Program-made: the position numbers and the translations under genes
Notes under the pieces: model-generated
Database searches by the model: none
What the model was told of the DNA's origin: nothing
The model's input: the letters and a program-made list of their open reading frames with translations, nothing else
Shown: piece after piece, positions 1 to 11,347 of the stretch
How the letters are laid out: each line of letters opens with the position of its first letter
Position numbering within the stretch: the first letter of the stretch is position 1
Assembly: GCF_040869045.1 (NCBI RefSeq)
Contig: NC_090319.1
Coordinates: 225,284,490-225,348,489, forward strand
Direction: 5' to 3'
DNA: 64,000 bases
DNA from: Eurosta solidaginis
Taxonomy: Eukaryota > Arthropoda > Insecta > Diptera > Tephritidae

Positions 1-735
1 TGAAATGTTATAGGTAGATGTCGCCGCTGTTTTTCATTTAAATCACACGGCGAAAGGCTAAGCAGCGACATCTATTTTTGAAAAAGTAGGTATATTAAAG
101 GCCGCGTTGCCAACCTAAAAAGCAGTAATTAATAAATTAGCCGTGTTTTTTTATACACGCGTATACGTTTACGTTTGCACGTGAAAAAAACGCCTATCCT
201 CGCTTAGATAATGCTTAGGAGATCCATCTAGCGGCAGTGGCTAAACAACTAGCTACAGCAGCAGGGTGTACCGAAAAGCGGAGACACAACCCTCTGCTGT
301 ATGCCTCTGTATAACATATAGCTAAATCAGTTGCGATGAATTGTGGACACACATAGAATACATAGAATTAGTGTAGAGGGTGAAGCAAAAACACATATTT
401 CAGTTACATCTTAGTATAATGCGTATTGAAATTTAGTAGTGCACATTTTATGCGCAGCAACTTCAGAGGTGTATTTAAAATTTGACGCTTACCAGTCCAT
501 ATAAAGTATAAGCGTATAGACGTTTACGTGTAAAAAAAAAAACACAGCTATTATCTGGCTCACAAATTGAACCAGACTTCTATCTGGATTTATCTGGCTC
601 AAATCGTTGTTGTTGCATTTACATGCAAAATTATTTATCTGGCTCAGGATTTTGCCACCGGATGATAGCTTATGTAAAACTTAAAGAAATCTATGTTAAA
701 AACTAATGAAATCTATGTAAAAACTAATGATCCTT
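1..735. other. AT-rich stretch, no gene seen
   Basis: No coding signal is supported here. The only visible order is a short motif of the form TATCTGGCTC repeated three times between about 555 and 650, and a small direct repeat of about 20 bases (AATCTATGT...AAAACTAATGA) at 690-730. Both sit just outside the left end of the long inverted repeat that starts at 736. Confidence 0.5.
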
Positions 736-2003
736 TTACCGTTTACAACTCAACTCTGGTTGAGTTGAAATTTCGCAATTTGGTATTACAGATTACAACT
801 CAACCTATCAAAAAAAAATGTCGGTTGAGTTGTCTAGTCTAACAACTTTTTGTGGCATTACCGTTTACAACCTTGTGTTAGTGTAGTTGTCAAAGACGTC
901 AAATTTTAACAACTGATTACTACAATTTGCAGTTGTTTTGAAAAAAGGTAACGTTTTACAAGACGATTTACCACCTAATTTTTAACAAAAATTTTCAAAG
1001 TTGGTATCAAACGACACGCTTCGACCTCCGATTTAAGAATCCGAAAACAAAAATTAAAAATTTAATTTCTGTCATATCATTTCGGTTCAATTTTGCATGT
1101 GGTTGTTGTATTTTGCCAGATTTTTTTTTTACACACTAATGCAGAAAGGCATTGGACCCACCCAGGGTTATTTTTACAAATCGCGGCCAAAGGCCGCCAA
1201 CGCAGAAAGATGTTCTGTGCAAAAAAACTGTGGATCGGGCCGCATATTTCGGATCCTCTTTGGGCCATTTTGTGGGTTTTTGTAAATATTTTTCGACAGA
1301 AATAAAATTTTTAATTTCCGCTTTCGAATCCTAAAGGCGAGATCGACTCGCGTCTTTGATAAGAGTTAGATGGTGCATGGGATCATAAAACGTTACAAAA
1401 AAAAAATTTAAAGCCCGTAGTTAAACCTTTTTTAATCAAACAATAATCAACAATTTTACACACATTTAGAGAAAAAACTACGTTTAAACGAAGGATTACA
1501 TTGAATAACTTTTTGACTTTATGGAGCGACATTCCGAAGTTGGACGAGGATGGCCGCAGTTCGGATGCAGCCAAAAGAGGTGAAATTATGTGAACGTGAG
1601 TCCCATTGATACTAATCACTACTCCTGGGAATCATGTTTTAGATTAAAATACAATTTTTGCTGTTTGGGTTTTAATCCACTTCGCACAAATATGCTCCTC
1701 AATAATATCTAAAACCAGTCCAACACCAAAAGCATATTTGATAGCTGCCATCAGCAAGGAATCTGAATGTGGCGCATAATTTTAAAATACGAACGCGTAT
1801 GCGGAAATGGTCCTTAATTTTGTTTAGTAATAAGCAAAATGCTTCCTTCAAAATCTGCAAAAATAACTTCATTAGAAGCTCATCATTTGTCACTTAAACA
1901 TTTTCTTACTTGCTGTTAGGTAGTTCCAAGGGATTGGAATGATCACGCGCATGTTTTCCATATTCGCGACATGTCAATCACCAACATTTTCGCCATTATA
2001 AAA

Positions 2004-2526
2004 TAGATTTCATATAATATCCGTTTTGCTTTTAATAACAAAATCATTTGCAAATGCTTAAATTTCCGCCACAAATTGATCAGCTGTTCATTTATCTGTC
2101 AAATCACCACTTTCTGAAGTTGGCAACTCAATTCAACTTCATCTGAAATAAGTTGCAATTCGTAATACCAAACAGGAGTTGAGTTGTTTTAATTACAACC
2201 CAACTAAGTTGGGGCATAAAGCTAAAATCAAAACCATGTTGCGCTAAAATTCTATGTTAAAACCTGAAATAAAACTATTGCCCCTATTACCGTTTACAAC
2301 TCAACTTTGTTGCGTTGTAATTAAAACAACTCAATTTTAAGACAACTCAACTCCCGTTTGGTATTACGAGTTACAACTTATTTCAGTTGAAGTTGAATTG
2401 AGTTGCCAACTTCAGAAAGTGATGATTTGACAGATAAATGAACAGCTGATCAATTTGGTGCGGAAATTTAAGCATTTACAAAAGTGGTTTTGTTATTAAA
2501 AGCAAAACGGATATTATATGAAATCT
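2004..2526. repeat. Near-perfect 520-bp palindrome nested in the left arm
   Basis: The sequence AGATTTCATATAATATCCG at 2004 is mirrored by its reverse complement ending at 2526, and pairing continues inward through blocks with AACAGCTGATCAATTTG and the AGTTGAGTTGT motif, leaving a spacer of about 60 bases near 2222-2285. The right arm of the large inverted repeat (about 4475) lacks this block, so it looks like an insertion. The inner half carries the same TTACCGTTTACAACTCAAC terminus as the large repeat, which suggests two copies of one element end to end in opposite orientation. Confidence 0.6.
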
Positions 2527-2654
2527 ATTTTAGGCTTAAGTGCAGAATACATACATTTGTCAAATTAAAGAAATTTATATGAGTATCGGTAGTGGTGTTT
2601 ATGGTGAGTTCAACCGTATAATTTATTTATTTTTTTGTGCAAATAACAACTATA

Positions 2655-4374
2655 GGGGTAATTCCACCTCAAAAGGTAAACTTTACATTTTTTAAAACAA
2701 AATATCTTTGAAACTATTGAGTCAATCTTGAAAATTGTAATGTCTTTAGAGAGGTAACAAAAGAAGGTTTTGTTTGATATATAAAACATCTATATTTAGA
2801 AGAAATTGCTATAATAAAATTATGTTTTTATGGAAAAATGATTGCTAACTTATCATAAATCGAATAATAAGTCGAAAAAATGTGTTATTGACAAAATACT
2901 TTAATACTACCGTGTTGCAGATAATTTCATTACCTTTAATTTGGTATATATATCTTTATATTAGAAGGTATAACTTGATTATTTAGGGGCGAAAAACAAA
3001 AAAAGGTGTCATATGAGTTAAATTATATGTATCGATGTAGGTATATGTATATATGATGTTATTTGTGTATGCATGGGTTTATACATTGTATTAATTAATT
3101 GCAAAAATAAATAATGTATAACATTGCTAATTTTTTGTTGCTAAAATATATGTCAAAAGTAAACTATTTAAAATTTTGCATTCGTGAACGTGCTGATATT
3201 ACCTTATAACTCTTATGTTTATTGTTATGTTAGCCGATCCAACACCGGCTGCGCCATGCACATTAATTCTGCGTAGAACACCTTTCTGCATACCCAACAA
3301 ACATTTAGGTTAGAAAACGATTAGAAGACGAATCGAATTCTAATGTATTTCTCTAAGGTAGAAGGTTAGAGGACGATTTGCGAAACTGTCGCGAATTATA
3401 GCATTCTCGACAAAAAGGGGACTTCGTTCTCGATATCGAGAAAAGGGTTAGAATTCTAACGTCAAATTCTAATGAGTTTCTAATGAGAATTTTCAAGTGA
3501 TGCGCAATTAAATTCAATTATTTAAAATCAGCGAAATTTTCATTGTTTTATTATATCAGATACGTTTATTTGGTTATAATCTTATGTATTAAGAATGAAC
3601 ATATTTCAAAGGCTTTTTCTATTATAATAAATTAAAAACGTACTTAAAGATTGAGCTCAGCGTTGGTTTGAGGTACGGATGAGGAAGCGTTTTCTTCATG
3701 CCATTCAAGTAGCCCTTAATCTGCTCGCTTTCCTTTTTTAACGTTTTTTGATTCATTTTCACTTACTAGTATTTATTATTATAAATAAAAAAAACTTATT
3801 TCGCAACTTTTAATATTTCCACTATTTTGATTTTGTTTGTATGACACTAAGAATGAGTGATCATGTCGCGCAAATAATCGATAACTGTGACAATAATCAT
3901 AACATCGCATTTCTAGTGTTATTCGAATCGTTTCACAGTCGAATTTTAACTTAGTTTTTGATTCGAATTGCATTAGAGAACTACATTAGAATTCTAATGT
4001 AAAATTACAATATTTCTCTAACGTTAGAAACTGTGTTTGCTGGGTAGACGGCCTTTGGCCGCACTTATAAAATACGCCATGCCAAGTCCGGGTGTGTGGT
4101 ATAACCGTGGCTACCGCCACGGTGATGTCCGTCTGCGTAGTACACCCCTCTGCTTTATATATTCACAAAAATCTGCGCTCGTTCACGAATGCAAAAAAGA
4201 GCCTTTTCAAATTTTTGGCAAATAAAGACTAGAAAAGTTAGATATATATACATCAGATGAAAGGTATTTTTATGTTATTTTTCGATTTTTTAATTTTTAA
4301 AATTCATCCACTAGTTTCGGAGATATTTTGATTTGAAAAATTCATAATTTCGTCTTTTGACATGGAATTACCCC
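2655..4374. mobile_element. TIR element with GGGGTAATTCCA ends, non-coding
   Basis: GGGGTAATTCCACCTCAAAAG at 2655 is answered by the reverse complement of GGGGGTAATTCCATGTCAAAAG ending near 4374. Similarity continues inward for about 80 bases (an AATATCTTTGAAACTA-type stretch on one side, AATATCTCCGAAACTA on the other). The element forms the loop of the large inverted repeat. Related ends (GGTAATTC) mark MITEs at 11886-12136 and 38195-38732, so this is probably a long member of that family. It is internally occupied by another MITE (3293-4044) and has no credible reading frame. Confidence 0.45.
3293..4044. mobile_element. MITE with CCCAACAAACA / TGTTTGCTGGG ends and TA flanks
   Basis: Terminal inverted repeats CCCAACAAACA (3293-3303) and TGTTTGCTGGG (4034-4044) enclose 752 bases, and the inner sequence is also partly palindromic (AATTCTAATGT-type stretches on both sides). 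Both flanks are the dinucleotide TA, as expected for a Tc1/mariner-type target duplication. Joining the flanks gives the CTTTCTGCA...GACGGCCTTTGGCC context seen in other copies of the surrounding repeat. No transposase remains. Confidence 0.5.
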
Positions 4375-4864
4375 CAAACCTTTCATTTGCACCAAAAAAA
4401 GAAATATACCGTCGGAATCTGCATAAAAACCTCTATAAAGTCCGATTTTTAATTTTTTGTTTTGACAAATGTATGTATTCTGCACTTGTTATTTTATAAT
4501 GGCGAAAATGTTGGCGACTGCTATTTCGCCAATACGAAAAACATTCGCGTGATCATTCCAATCCCTTAGAACTGCCAAGCACCAAGTAAGAAAATGTTTA
4601 AGTGACAAATGATGAGCTTCAAATGAAGTTATTTTGCAGATTTGAAGAAAGCATTTTGCTCATTACTAACACAATTAAGGACCATTTCCGCAAACGCGTT
4701 CGAGGGAAGGCTTCATCCCTATTTTAAAATTATGCGCCACCCTCAGGTTCCTTGCTGATAGCAGCTATCAAACATGCTATGGAAATTATATTGGTGTTGG
4801 ACTGGTTTTAGATGTTGTTGTTGTTGTTGTAGCAATGCTCGCCCCACCTAATAGCCGCGACCGA

Positions 4865-5602
4865 TCACAAATTGTCATCAATATCCTCCAACGGGAGTCC
4901 AAGGAAACTTGCCGTTTCAACAGGGGTGGACCATAAGGAAAGGGGTGTTAGAGGCGTTGGTTCCACATTACAATTAAAGAGATGGTTGGTGTCATGTGGG
5001 GACACATTGCAAGCGGGGCATACATTTTTTATGTCGGGGTTGATTCTGGATAGGTAAGAGTTTAACCTGTTACAGTATCCAGGACGAAGTTGAGTAAGAG
5101 TGACACGCGTTTCCCTGGGGAGTATGCGCTCCTCTTCTGCGAGTTCTGGATATTTTTCTTCAAGTACTGGATTCACCGGGCAATTCCCGACATAAAGGTC
5201 CGACGCCTGTCTATGGAGTTCACCAAGGACCTGCTTGTGTTTTTTCGCTTCATACGGCTGGGTTCTAAGGTGCCGTATTTCCTCAAAATGCTTACGGAGA
5301 TGACTCCTTAGGCCCCTAGGCGGTGCTGGTTCGTCAATCAGATGTCTGTTGGGATGCCCAGGTTTCTGGGTATTCAACAGAAACTGTTTGGTCAGCATCT
5401 CATTTCTCTCCCTGATGGGGAGTATTCTCGCCTCATTATGCAGATGGTGTTCTGGGGACATAAGAAGACAGCCTGTGGCAATTCTGAGAGCAGTATTTTG
5501 GCAGGCATTTAGCTTCTTCCAGTGGGTAATATTTAGGCTTGGCGACCATATGGGTGACGCGTAGCACGTAATCGGCTGGCTAATTGCTTTGTATGTGGTC
5601 AT
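4865..5602 (-). pseudogene. LINE-A C-terminal region
   Basis: The region after the reverse transcriptase reads in a third frame. Recognisable text begins around 5660 (KILKSLAGSTWGKDKETV) and continues through YASPIWSP, KLNACQNTALRIATGCL and RILPIRERNEML to a terminal Cys/His cluster (CPACNVSPHDTNHLFNC). It ends with a stop at 4865-4867. Comparison with the usual spacing in such elements suggests that several dozen codons between SFFASRNL and KILKSLAG have been lost. The (CAA)n tail follows after about 30 bases of 3' UTR. Confidence 0.75.
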
Positions 5603-5657
5603 GACCGTTTCTTTATCTTTTCCCCAGGTACTGCCAGCAAGGGATTTGAGGATTTTA

Positions 5658-6386
5658 TTACGGCTCTGAATTCTCGGAACAATTGCGGTTGCGTGCCAGG
5701 TTTCGCGAGGCGAAAAAACTGGAGAGATCAGGGAGATAGCCGTTTATTTTATTGCATAGCTCATCGATCTCTGGGCCTGGGCCTGTGGCCATTATTGTGC
5801 AGTCATCGGCGTAGGAAACGATTGTGACTCCTTCCGGTGGTGAAGGTAGCTTAGATATGTAGAAATTAAACAAAAGTGGGGATATGACACCACCCTGTGG
5901 CACCCCTTGTTTAATTCTCATTGGTTTTGATGTTTCGTTTCTGAATTGCACCGATGCCTGCCGACCACCCAGATAATTTGCGGTCCACCTTTTAAGACAT
6001 GGGGGAAGGGTAGACCCTTCCAGGTCTTGCAGTAATGAGCCATGGTTGACCGTATCAAAGGCTTTTGATAGGTCTAGCGCTACGAGTACTGTTCTATGGT
6101 GGGGGTATTGATTCAAACCGCAATTTATCTGGGTGCTAATGACATTTAGCGCGGAGGTAGTGCTATAGAGTTTTCTGAAGCCATGCTAAAGAGGGGCTAG
6201 CTGCAAATGTGCTTGGAAATAAGGGAGCAAAATGGCTTCAAGCGTCTTTGCCACTGGCGATAGGAGAGATATCGGACGATATGACTCACCTACGTTAGCT
6301 GGTTTCCCAGGCTTTAGTAGCGGGACCACCTTGGCCATTTTCCATTTCTCGGGTATGGCAAAGGTGGAGAGACAGGTTGAAGACAT
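5658..6386 (-). pseudogene. LINE-A reverse transcriptase segment
   Basis: In the frame that continues after the shift near 6370, the reverse transcriptase fingers and palm can be read: PEKWKMAKVVPLLKPG, SYRPISLLS, LVALDLSKAFDTVNH (motif A), QGVPQGGVISPLLFNFY (motif B), and SYADD (catalytic motif C, about 5802-5813). A single in-frame TAG at 6186-6188 falls just before HGFRK, where family members normally have Gln, so a C-to-T change of CAG is the simplest explanation. The frame ends at 5658, where the thumb region is missing by deletion. Confidence 0.8.
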
Positions 6387-8688
6387 GCGCTAAATATTTG
6401 AAACCCTCTTTCCCTAGGTTTTTAAGCATCGGCATGGCTATGCCGTCTGGGCCCACTGCTTTGGATGGTTTAGCGCGACCAATGGCGTCCTCAACCTCTC
6501 CAGCGGTGATGGTGATTGGTGACGCGCTGAATTTGTGTTTATGTGCGTGTCTATTGGCTCTCCGTCTATCTTTGTCGACCGTAGGATGCATTATATATTG
6601 TCGGCAGAAAGCGCTCGCGCATTTTTCCGCAACCGACAGCACCTTATCGCCAAAGGCGATGGAAACTTTGTCTTTGTGCTTAGTCGGATTCGATAGGGAC
6701 TTTACGGTGGACCAGAGTTTACCTACACCGGTAGAGAGGTTACAACCTCTTAGGTGCTCTTCCCATTTCGCCCGCTTGTGTTCGTCCACAAGCAATCTGA
6801 TGCGTTGGTTTATATCCCTTATTTGGGGGTCGCCTGGATCAAGCTGTCTTATAAGGTCGCGTTCCCTCGCTAAGCTCGCGGCCTCCGCCGGGAAGTGGGG
6901 CCGGATTTCGGGAATTCTCCCGGCGGGAATGAAATGTGCCGAGGCGGATTCAATGACCTTACGGAAGGCACGCTCCCCTTGGCGGGCATCAGTCGGGATA
7001 GGGAGGGCAGCAAAGCTGCTGTCTGTTGCAGATTTATATTCTTCCCACTTTCCTTTTTTGAAGTTTATGAAAGTGCGTTTTTCGGTGACGATGAAGTCGG
7101 CGGTACGCTCGAACGAAATAAGTATGGGCAGGTCGTCGGATGCCAATGTTACCATCGGCTGCCAGTTGACGCAGTTTACGAGTTCTGCGCTCACGATTGA
7201 GATATCTGGCGAGCTATGACAGCTTCCTACCATACGTGTGGGAGCGTCTCCGTTTATTGTGCAGAACGTCGTTTCTTCTATTTGATCCGCCAACATCTCA
7301 CCCCTACTGTCCGCCCGCAAGTTTGAATGCCATAGGTCGTGATGGGCATTGAAATCGCCTAAGATAATGCGATTGTTGCCAGTGAGTAAGGCCTCGATTT
7401 TAGGGCGGTATCCACTGGGGCAACAGGTGACAGGAGGGATGTAGATGTTGATGATTTCTAGATTTGCATCGCCTGACCGGACAGATAGGCCTTGACGTTC
7501 TAAGACATTGTCCCTGCGGTCGATGCCAGGATCAAATATATGATATTGCACAGAGTGGTGTATAATAAACGCGAGGCCGCCTCCATTTCCGCTCACGCGG
7601 TCCTTCCTGTAGACATTATACCCAGAGCAGGTCTGCAATGCAGATCTTGCTGTGAGTTTAGTCTCTTGAATCGCAGCAATGCGGATGTTGTGCCGCTTCA
7701 TGAAATCGACTATCTCCGTAATCTTCCCAGTTAGTCCATTACAGTTTAACTGCAGAATTCTGAAGTGCATGAGGGGTGACGCCGCCACTCTAGGGGTAAG
7801 TGACGGGTGACTACGCCTAGGTTGTGGAAGGCCAGGACGCAATTGCTGTTGTGGCCTTGGGACTGGGCGCCCTTGGGCAAGCATTGGGGTACCCGGATGA
7901 TTTGGGTTTGCGACCTGGCAACATGGCGCGATGAAACCCGTCGAGGGGTTGCCGTCGCGGAGACCAGAACATCTAGGAAAGTGGCACCACCCAAGGCAGG
8001 AGCTGCATTGAGCGGATGTCGCAAACCTATATATTCTGTGCTGGCAGACGGTGCAAACGGAGGTAGGGACTAAGAGTCTGTTTCCCTGACCTGGACGATT
8101 GCTGCCAGAAAAGAGGGGGGGAGAAGAAGACGGGGGTAGGGGCTGATGCTCAGCATTGCTACCAGCTCTACTACGAAGGTAGTAGTTATGAGTGGTATCA
8201 GCTGTTTGAGCTGTTGGCGCCGTGGGGCACGAGCAGCAGCGGGTACTTGTTGTGGCTTGCTGAGCAGCGAGGCTGCTGGAAGGTAGTGGAGGGGCGCTTA
8301 GGCGTAGACTACGGGACGCCCTTGGGCATGAGCAGCAAGGAGCCACAAAAGATTTATAAAAGTTACGTGGACGTCGGGTTTTGGGATCAAGCCCAGAACA
8401 ACCTGTCCGATGCAACCATCCCTTGCACGAGACACACTGAACAGAGTATGACCGTCCTAAAAAGATTCTTTTCTGGCAAATGCAGCAACACCATTTCTCA
8501 GGACCGGGGTCAGGAGACGGACCCGGATTGGGTTCGATACCTTCCCGGAGTAAGAGAATATGTAGCAGTCCTGCTGCAAGGAGCTGCTGGGAGGATGACA
8601 ATTTGTGGGAGGGACGAAACAAATTAAATGGGGTCACACTGAAATGACAGTCCTTGGTCGGGAAAAATCCCGAGTCGCTCCGGTACAT
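6295..8688 (-). pseudogene. LINE-A ORF, 5' part: 2A-like peptide, PHD fingers, endonuclease
   Basis: This 797-residue reading frame starts at the first ATG of the element. Residues 50-57 are GIEPNPGP, a 2A-like ribosome-skipping motif. Two Cys/His clusters follow at about 66-118 and 211-257 (CICQ...CVSCKGWLHRTGC and CTVC...CSSCLGWCHFPRC), PHD-like fingers typical of LINE ORF1-type regions. An endonuclease/exonuclease/phosphatase domain runs from about residue 308, with LQLNCNGL, QETK, GDFNAHHDLW and SSPDIS motifs for target-site nicking. The start of the reverse transcriptase follows (GPDGIAMPMLKNLG). A frameshift near 6370 moves the correct frame to the next segment, so the last roughly 20 residues here are out of frame. 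The rest of the frame is open, suggesting a fairly recent insertion. Confidence 0.85.
8518..8541 (-). other. 2A-like ribosome-skipping motif GIEPNPGP
   Basis: The octapeptide GIEPNPGP lies at residues 50-57 of the LINE-A frame, preceded by a leucine-rich stretch (AAGLLHILLLREG). It fits the family pattern D/G-x-E-x-N-P-G-P, in which translation skips the final glycine-proline bond. Non-LTR elements with an N-terminal 2A are known in several invertebrates. A second copy of the motif (GIDPNPGP) is present in the LINE-A derivative near 16725. Whether this variant, with Gly in the usual Asp position, is active cannot be judged from the sequence. Confidence 0.6.
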
Positions 8689-9272
8689 AGAACCGACTGC
8701 TTGGTTTTAGATCTTATTGAGGAACATATTTGTGCGAAGTGGGTTAAAACCAAACAGCAAAAATTGTATTTTACTATAAAACAGGACTCCCAGGAGTAGT
8801 GTGTAGTATCGATTGGACTCACGTTCGCATAATTTCATCTATTTTGTCTGCATCCGAACTGCGACCAGCCTCGTCCAACTTCGGAATGTCGCTCCATAAG
8901 GTCAAAAGTTTATGCAATGTAATCCTTCGTTTAAACGTTGTTTTTTCTATAAATCTGTACAAAATGGTTGATTATTGTTTGATTAAAAAAGGTTTAACTA
9001 CCGGCCTTCAATTTTTTGTTTTTATTCGGTAACGTTTTATGAGACCGTGCACCATCTAACTTTTATAAAAGGTGGTATCAAAAGACCCGTTTCGACCTCC
9101 GTTTTCAGGATCCGAAAGCGGAAATCAAAAATTTCTGTCGACAAATATTTTAAACAACCCACATAATTGCCCGAGAGGGTCCGAAATATGAGGCCCGATC
9201 CACAGTTTTCTTGCACAGAACATCTTTCTGTGTTGGCGGCCTTGGCCGCGATTTGTAAAAATAACCCTGGGT

Positions 9273-9528
9273 GCATATATGTAATACTCCTATATTGCTA
9301 TAAAAAGCTAGGTACATTCCCAAACATCAGAGTGCCGATATATTGCTGTTTAAACGTTTTTGTTTTTGTATTCTATAATCGAATGTACCTAAATTTCAAT
9401 TTTTTCTTGTCACACTTATGCTGCTGCAATCACAAAAATTGTATAGGTTGTCTGTCTTGTTTTGATTTCGAATTCAAAACACATTGCGAGCAATTTCTTT
9501 TAGCAATATAGGAAAATTACATATATGC
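9273..9528. mobile_element. 256-bp MITE with GCATATATGTAATA ends
   Basis: GCATATATGTAATACTCC at 9273 is mirrored by its near reverse complement ending at 9528, and the inverted repeat continues through TATATTGCTA. The flanks are CTGGGT at 9267-9272 and 9529-9534, consistent with a target duplication of about six bases. It is inserted in the right arm of the large inverted repeat at a site that is uninterrupted on the left arm (about 1160). No coding capacity. Confidence 0.65.
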
Positions 9529-9538
9529 CTGGGTGGGT

Positions 9539-9871
9539 TGTTGTTGTTGTTGTTGTTGTTGTTGTAGCGATTAGTTTACTCCCCGAAGGCTTTGGGGAGT
9601 GTTATCGATGTGATGGTCCTTTGTCGGATACAGATCCGATACGCTCCGGTAACACAGCACCATTAAGGTGCTGGCCCGACCATCTCGGGACCGATTTATA
9701 TGGCCACATTGAACCTTCAGGCCATCCCTCCCTCCCCACCCCCAAGTTCCATGAGGAGCTTGGGGTCGCCAGAGCCTCGCCTGTTAGTGAAACGGGATTC
9801 GCCGCTCGAAGGTGAGGTTGACAATTGGGTTGGAGAAGCTATATATTGCGCTACACAACCCCTTGAATCCC
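9539..9871 (-). mobile_element. SINE-like element with (CAA)n tail
   Basis: A 333-bp minus-strand element flanked by a 12-base target duplication, GCCTGGGTGGGT, at 9527-9538 and 9872-9883. Its 3' end is a (CAA)n tail, read as TTG repeats at 9539-9565, preceded by a hairpin-forming CTCCCCAAAGCCTTCGGGGAG. It is 5' truncated compared with the copy at 11348-11692. It shares the CAA tail type of LINE-A, which suggests, without proof, mobilisation by a LINE-A-like machinery. It has no reading frame of note. Confidence 0.75.
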
Positions 9872-10203
9872 GCCTGGGTGGGTCCAACGCATTAGTATGT
9901 ACAAAAAATCTGGCAAAATATAATCACATGAAAATTTGAACCGAAATGATATGAAAGAATTAAATTTTTAATTTTTGTTTTCGGATTCTTAATAGGTCGA
10001 AACGTGTCTTTTGATACCAACTTTGAAAATTTTTGTTAAATATTAGGCGGTGAACCGTCTTCTAAAACGTAACATTTTTTCAAAACAATTGCAAAATTGT
10101 ATGAGCCAACTGCTAGTAATAAATTGAAAGATTTTGACGTGTTTGACAACTAAACCAACACAAGGTTGTAAACGGTAATGCCACAAAAAGTTGTTAAGAC
10201 TAG

Positions 10204-10474
10204 ACCATGGTTCAATTATGTACAGGTTGACTCATCTCATCAGCTGATTTTATTTATGTCATTGCATGGTCGAAGGGGTTGTCAAAAGGAGATGGCAAAC
10301 TCAAAATGAAACCAACACATTGGCAACATTTTACTTACACATACAAAAACTGCTAAGTTTTATGTTTCCATTCCATACCATTCGCACCAACACCAATACA
10401 CAGATTTTGACAATTTGAACAGACATATTTTGTTGCTTTACAGATGAGCCAACCTGTATATAGTTGAACCATGG
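10204..10474. mobile_element. 271-bp MITE with ACCATGGTTCAA ends
   Basis: Inverted ends of about 30 bases (CCATGGTTCAATTATGTACAGGTTGACTCATCT and its mirror) flank the block, and ACTAG is present on both outer sides. The interruption is absent from the matching position on the left arm of the large inverted repeat (about 830-840), which supplies the empty site. Confidence 0.65.
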
Positions 10475-10775
10475 ACTAGACAACTCAAACGACATTTTTT
10501 TTGACAGGTTGAGTTGTAATCTGTAATACCAAATTGCGAAATTTCAACCCAACCAGAGTTGAGTTGTAAACGGTAATAGGTGCATATGTTGCGCAAAAAC
10601 CAATGTAAAACCCAAAAACTTCGTTGAATTAAAACTAACTACACCACACAAAAGCGTGCGTTCATTTATTGACTCCCACAGTGATAATTTATATAAAAGA
10701 AACCGTACACTAATTTCTCCACCAAATTTCGTTGAGGAAATTTTTTTATTTTACCCGGTATCGTTAATGGTGCAC

Positions 10776-11085
10776 TTATGCAACATTAACCCGAGTTTTC
10801 TTACTGGTTAACTGCATAGAGGGCAAAACGCGTCTTTTGACATACCAAAGTATGTTTGTTCTTATACCTACCACTGGTTTCGGATATATCCTTTTCATAT
10901 CAATTTTGTGCAAATGCTCGTAGTACGCTTTTTTTAAAATATTAACCTGATTTACATTTAAACATGATAAACACAACTCGCACTCCTTTGTGGTGCATGA
11001 CTCGTGACATAAATGCCGAACGCAATTGTTGAGGTTTATCACAATATTTTTGTCGGATGTAACTATTTCCTCTTTGTTGTGTAAC
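10776..11085 (-). CDS. TTLL15: TTLL15-like protein, C-terminal Cys-rich exon
   Basis: An acceptor TTACAG|G at 11086-11090 opens an exon that completes the split Lys codon of the exon above and continues LHNKEEIVTSDKNIVIN. It has a cysteine-rich motif (CVRHLCHESCTTKECELCLSC) followed by a helical stretch (VNILKKAYYEHLHKIDMKRIYP). Such a Cys-rich tail after the ligase domain fits the TTLL15 type. The predicted protein is about 479 residues in all. The last 30 or so residues (from VVGIRTN) may be derived from repeat sequence, since GACGCGTTTTG-like motifs there recur in nearby MITEs; the stop at 10776-10778 is therefore the least certain part. Assignment to this gene rests on phase and order. 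Confidence 0.65.
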
Positions 11086-11347
11086 CTGTAACGAATTATT
11101 TATTCAAACATATATAGTGCATTTTAAAATTGATGTAACCATGATAAAAGCACTTACAAGGTATACCCTTCCGGCCGGCCATTATTTTTTTTTTTTTTTT
11201 TTGAAGTTTTAAATTGTAATTTTAAATTTGATCCCACACCATTGGTGCACCAGCCTTGTATTTTGTATAAGCTCGACTGAAGCCCGTCAATGCAGTGTCC
11301 TACCCAAAAATACTGGAATCCCACCCTTGGTTTCGAAGGAACCTGCA

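Larger units (their letters stand above)
4814..8701 (-). mobile_element. LINE-A: near full-length non-LTR retrotransposon
   Basis: This 3.89-kb minus-strand element is bounded by an 11-base target duplication, TGGTTTTAGAT, at 4803-4813 and 8702-8712. Its 5' end (at 8701) begins about 13 bases before the first ATG, and its 3' end is a (CAA)n tail at 4814-4833, read as TTG repeats on the plus strand. It encodes, in order, a 2A-like peptide, two PHD-like zinc fingers, an apurinic-type endonuclease, reverse transcriptase and a conserved C-terminal region. It is inserted in the right arm of the large inverted repeat; the equivalent uninterrupted site is visible at about 1715-1725 on the other arm. 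It is dead in this form (one frameshift, one stop, one internal deletion). The architecture fits the Jockey/CR1 group; the exact clade is not settled here. Confidence 0.85.
736..10576. repeat. Very long inverted repeat (foldback-like composite)
   Basis: The terminus TTACCGTTTACAACTCAACT at 736 is repeated as its reverse complement ending at 10576. Beyond the termini, 736-2003 plus about 2530-2575 reads as the reverse complement of about 4450-4813 plus 8702-10576. Shared blocks include the GACGTGTTTGACAAC-type stretch near 880, the block with GGATCGGGCCGCATATTTCGG near 1235, and the block with GAATGTCGCTCC near 1530. Each arm is more than 1.5 kb once insertions are discounted. Insertions are a palindrome in the left arm and a LINE, two MITEs and a SINE in the right arm. 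I see no transposase. It may be one foldback or long-TIR DNA transposon, or two copies of a repeat in opposite orientation; no clear target duplication was found outside the termini. Confidence 0.6.

Noticed and set aside
6377..7219. A 280-codon plus-strand frame, and 137 codons at 8214-8627
   Set aside because: Both lie opposite the well-supported LINE-A frame and have no recognisable motif; they are shadows of its codon pattern.
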